From contig JAUXCK010000098.1 of assembly GCA_030618925.1 (NCBI GenBank), forward strand, positions 1-8,607: 8,607 bases of DNA. Direction: 5' to 3'. The notes under the pieces are model-generated. The model saw only the letters and a program-made list of their open reading frames with translations, made no database searches and was not told where the DNA came from. Shown piece by piece: positions 7,373 to 8,607 of the stretch (positions are counted from its first letter, which is position 1; each line of letters starts with the position of its first letter). The position numbers were made by a program, and so were the translations under genes. This stretch comes from Desulfobacteraceae bacterium. Its GTDB lineage: Bacteria > Desulfobacterota > Desulfobacteria > Desulfobacterales > SURF-7.

Positions 7373-7401
7373 TTGACAACGATAATTTATTCTTATATTA
7401 A
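7373..7401 (+). promoter_or_regulatory. Sigma-70-type promoter for 5-FCL
   Basis: A perfect -35 TTGACA (7373-7378) is followed after 17 bases by TATTAA (7396-7401), in an AT-rich setting. Transcription would start near 7408, giving a leader of about 110 bases before the 5-FCL start at 7519. This makes 5-FCL independent of, or only partly dependent on, read-through from the 6S RNA. TATATT at 7394 with a 15-base spacer is an alternative -10. Confidence 0.7.
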
Positions 7402-7434
7402 ATAAAGTTTATTTGAGATATTGAATCTTCCTGT

Positions 7435-7473
7435 CATATTCCGGGGCCATATTCCGGGACCATATTCCAGGGG
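7435..7473 (+). repeat. Three tandem 13-bp repeats in the 5-FCL leader
   Basis: The units are CATATTCCGGGGC (7435-7447), CATATTCCGGGAC (7448-7460) and CATATTCCAGGGG (7461-7473), directly abutting with an exact 13-base period. The first eight bases are invariant. They lie between the promoter and the ribosome-binding site, 45 bases before the start codon, inside the predicted leader RNA. The core ATATTC is complementary to GAATAT (7511-7516) next to the Shine-Dalgarno. No spacers are present, so this is not a CRISPR array. Confidence 0.9.
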
Positions 7474-7518
7474 AAAAAAATTGTAAAATAAATATATACT
7501 TTAGAATGGAGAATATCA

Positions 7519-8106
7519 ATGGATGAAATAAAAGAAAGAAAGCAGGAAATAAGAGATGAGATGGTAAAAACCATCAATGGATATACAGATAAAGAGCGCG
7601 CTGAAAAAATTGAGATGCTGGAAGACCGGCTTTTTGGGTTTGCCAATTTTCAGGAAGCCCATATTACATTGCTGTCCGTCCACCGCGGGCATGAGTTTGA
7701 TACCCGCAATATCATTAAAAAGACTCTGAAGTTTAGCAAAATCGTTATTCTTCCAGCGTTTAATCCGGAGAAATCTGACATTAAACTCATGAAAATTGAC
7801 AGCGTTGAGAGAGATCTGATTGATGGGCCATTGGGAAATTTGGAACCTGATCCATCGCGGTGCAAGGTTGTTCCGATTGACTGTATTGACATTGCCTTTA
7901 TCCCCGGGGTTGCCTTTGATGAAAAAGGGGGAAGGATAGGGACCGGGCATGGATTTTACGACAGATTCGTACCCAAGCTGCCGGTGACAACCAGAAAGAT
8001 ATCCCTGGCGTTTGAAGAGCAGATCATTCAGCAGGTGCCAATGGAATCCCATGATAAATATGTGGATATTATCATTACGGATAAGCGCATTATATATAAA
8101 ATTTGA
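7519..8106 (+). CDS. ygfA: 5-formyltetrahydrofolate cyclo-ligase (5-FCL, YgfA family)
   Basis: The enzyme uses ATP to convert 5-formyltetrahydrofolate to 5,10-methenyltetrahydrofolate, returning the stored one-carbon folate to the active pool in the cytoplasm. The 195-residue length is normal. The N-terminal helix has the family pattern of a basic residue with K-x-x-I-R (8-12). The diagnostic nucleotide/folate segment is IPGVAFDEKGGRIGTGHGFYDRF (128-150), matching the family pattern of G-R-x-G-x-G-x-G-x-Y-D-R with Phe for one Tyr. The C-terminal P-M-E-S-H-D (174-179) and I-I-T-D (185-188) are also typical. The start at 7519 has GGAG at 7508-7511, seven bases away. It lies downstream of the 6S RNA gene in the same direction, has its own promoter and a repeat-bearing leader, and is convergent with the channel gene. 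A 178-residue open frame antisense to it is a shadow. Confidence 0.93.
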   Translation: MDEIKERKQEIRDEMVKTINGYTDKERAEKIEMLEDRLFGFANFQEAHITLLSVHRGHEFDTRNIIKKTLKFSKIVILPAFNPEKSDIKLMKIDSVERDLIDGPLGNLEPDPSRCKVVPIDCIDIAFIPGVAFDEKGGRIGTGHGFYDRFVPKLPVTTRKISLAFEEQIIQQVPMESHDKYVDIIITDKRIIYKI

Positions 8107-8125
8107 TGGATGGACACAAGCAGGA

Positions 8126-8172
8126 CTGAAGGCCCTGGATATCCACGCTTCATACAGGGTTCAGGATTTTTT
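8126..8172 (+). terminator. Intrinsic terminator of 5-FCL, overlapping the end of the channel gene
   Basis: CTGAA (8126-8130) and CCCTG (8133-8137) pair with CAGGG (8155-8159) and TTCAG (8160-8164), a 10-bp stem with a two-base GG bulge and a 17-base loop. It is followed by GA and six T residues (8167-8172), 20 bases after the 5-FCL stop. The minus strand lacks a T tract after the stem. The 3' arm and T tract overlap the last codons of the opposing channel gene (stop at 8161-8163). Confidence 0.75.
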
Positions 8173-8481
8173 CAAGCTTGAGAAGGTTGGAACCCTCCCC
8201 AATACTAATCTGATTCGGCCCTCAACCATAATCTGGACAATTGTACCGGCAAGATATAAAAAGAACCCGGCCCCTGCAAATATGAGCAGAATTGTAAACA
8301 GCCGTCCAATTTTGCTCACTTCATGAACCTCGCCATACCCCACCGTGGTAAGGGTGATCACTGTCATGTACATGGCATCAAGAAGGGTCCACCCTTCTAT
8401 ATACATGTACCCGGTGGTGCCAATTGCCAGGATGACGAGGGATAGCGAAAGGGATACAATAAAGTACTTTGAACTGTCCAA
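8161..8481 (-). CDS. Short two-TM potassium channel pore protein lacking an RCK domain
   Basis: The 106-residue protein is an ion-channel (Ion_trans_2) module: TM1 about residues 6-28, pore helix 31-45, potassium selectivity filter TVGYGE (46-51), and TM2 about 58-83. It would sit in the inner membrane and form a tetrameric potassium-selective pore. Related bacterial proteins usually continue after the V-E-G-R-[IL]-R-x-[VL]-L-G-R segment, here 87-96, into a cytoplasmic RCK/TrkA-N regulatory domain. Here the frame stops ten codons later with no such domain. The start is TTG at 8481, preceded in frame by a TAG four codons upstream and with no good ribosome site. An ATG at 8515 in another frame reads through N-P-I-G-Q-F-K and would join TM1 if one base in the AAAG at about 8459-8464 were removed. 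It may be a natural stand-alone pore or a decayed remnant; the channel fold is clear, functionality is not. Confidence 0.7.
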   Translation of the reverse strand: MDSSKYFIVSLSLSLVILAIGTTGYMYIEGWTLLDAMYMTVITLTTVGYGEVHEVSKIGRLFTILLIFAGAGFFLYLAGTIVQIMVEGRIRLVLGRVPTFSSLKKS

Positions 8482-8555
8482 TGGGGTTGCCTAACTCGGA
8501 CGCGCCGATTTTCATGAAAAGCGTTACTTTTTATTTTAACCTGTTTTATGGGTTA

Positions 8556-8573
8556 TTTGATCGAAAAATCAAG
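8556..8573. repeat. Small inverted repeat upstream of the channel gene
   Basis: TTGAT (8557-8561) and ATCAA (8568-8572) flank a six-base spacer in an AT-rich stretch upstream of the channel gene. This may be a minor hairpin or operator-like site. I see no convincing promoter or other gene in 8482-8607. Confidence 0.25.
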
Positions 8574-8607
8574 CATTTTAAAAAAATAATGGGTGCCCTT
8601 CCATAAA

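Noticed and set aside
7435..7473. CRISPR-like repeats
   Set aside because: The 13-base units abut without spacers and there are no cas genes. It is a short tandem repeat.
7516..8052. 178-residue minus-strand open frame antisense to 5-FCL
   Set aside because: It lies wholly within the well-supported 5-FCL gene, has no recognisable domain, and reads as a shadow of the coding frame.
8012..8326. 104-residue plus-strand open frame across the 5-FCL end and the channel gene
   Set aside because: It begins inside 5-FCL in another frame, passes through the terminator and runs antisense to the channel pore. It is a shadow of two real genes.

Overview
The window looks like a chromosomal segment from a Deltaproteobacterium (Desulfobacterota), possibly a sulfate reducer. 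This rests on the gene set and protein style: a three-AMIN PilQ, a long zinc-ribbon threonine synthase and moderate GC. It is an inference, not a taxonomic match. No mobile element, CRISPR array, tRNA or rRNA is visible.

Layout. (1) 1-3340, plus strand: the end of a type IV pilus assembly cluster, with the C-terminus of PilP (cut by the window edge) followed one base later by a complete 1029-residue PilQ secretin. A strong intrinsic terminator at 3409-3449 closes it. (2) 3466-7091, minus strand: a convergent same-strand series serS - thrC - TPR lipoprotein (PilF/PilW/Tgl type). serS and thrC overlap by four bases (GTGA), and the TPR gene follows after 81 bases. The TPR lipoprotein is the likely pilotin or assembly factor for the PilQ encoded tail-to-tail with it. 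(3) 7092-7518: a 427-base gap without a protein gene. It holds the serS promoter region, a roughly 200-nt segment that folds into one long irregular hairpin with a central bubble (best read as 6S RNA, ssrS), a good sigma-70-type promoter, and three tandem 13-bp repeats in the leader of the next gene. (4) 7519-8106, plus strand: 5-formyltetrahydrofolate cyclo-ligase (ygfA/5-FCL), the gene classically found downstream of 6S RNA, with a terminator at 8126-8172. (5) 8161-8481, minus strand: a short two-TM potassium channel pore protein with a TVGYG filter, a TTG start and no RCK domain. Its ends suggest it may be eroded or frameshifted.

How the genes work together. PilP, PilQ and the TPR lipoprotein serve the outer-membrane gate of type IV pili. 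PilP links the inner-membrane PilNO platform to PilQ, and the lipoprotein would help PilQ reach or assemble in the outer membrane. PilQ itself carries a lipobox, so it may be a self-piloting liposecretin. serS and thrC are amino-acid and translation housekeeping genes. 6S RNA plus 5-FCL is a conserved stationary-phase/folate pairing.

The least ordinary material is the 6S region with its competing pairings, the 13-bp repeat triplet in the ygfA leader, the Ala/Val-rich repeated patches in the PilQ linkers, and the damaged-looking potassium channel. I see no clearly new multi-gene system here.
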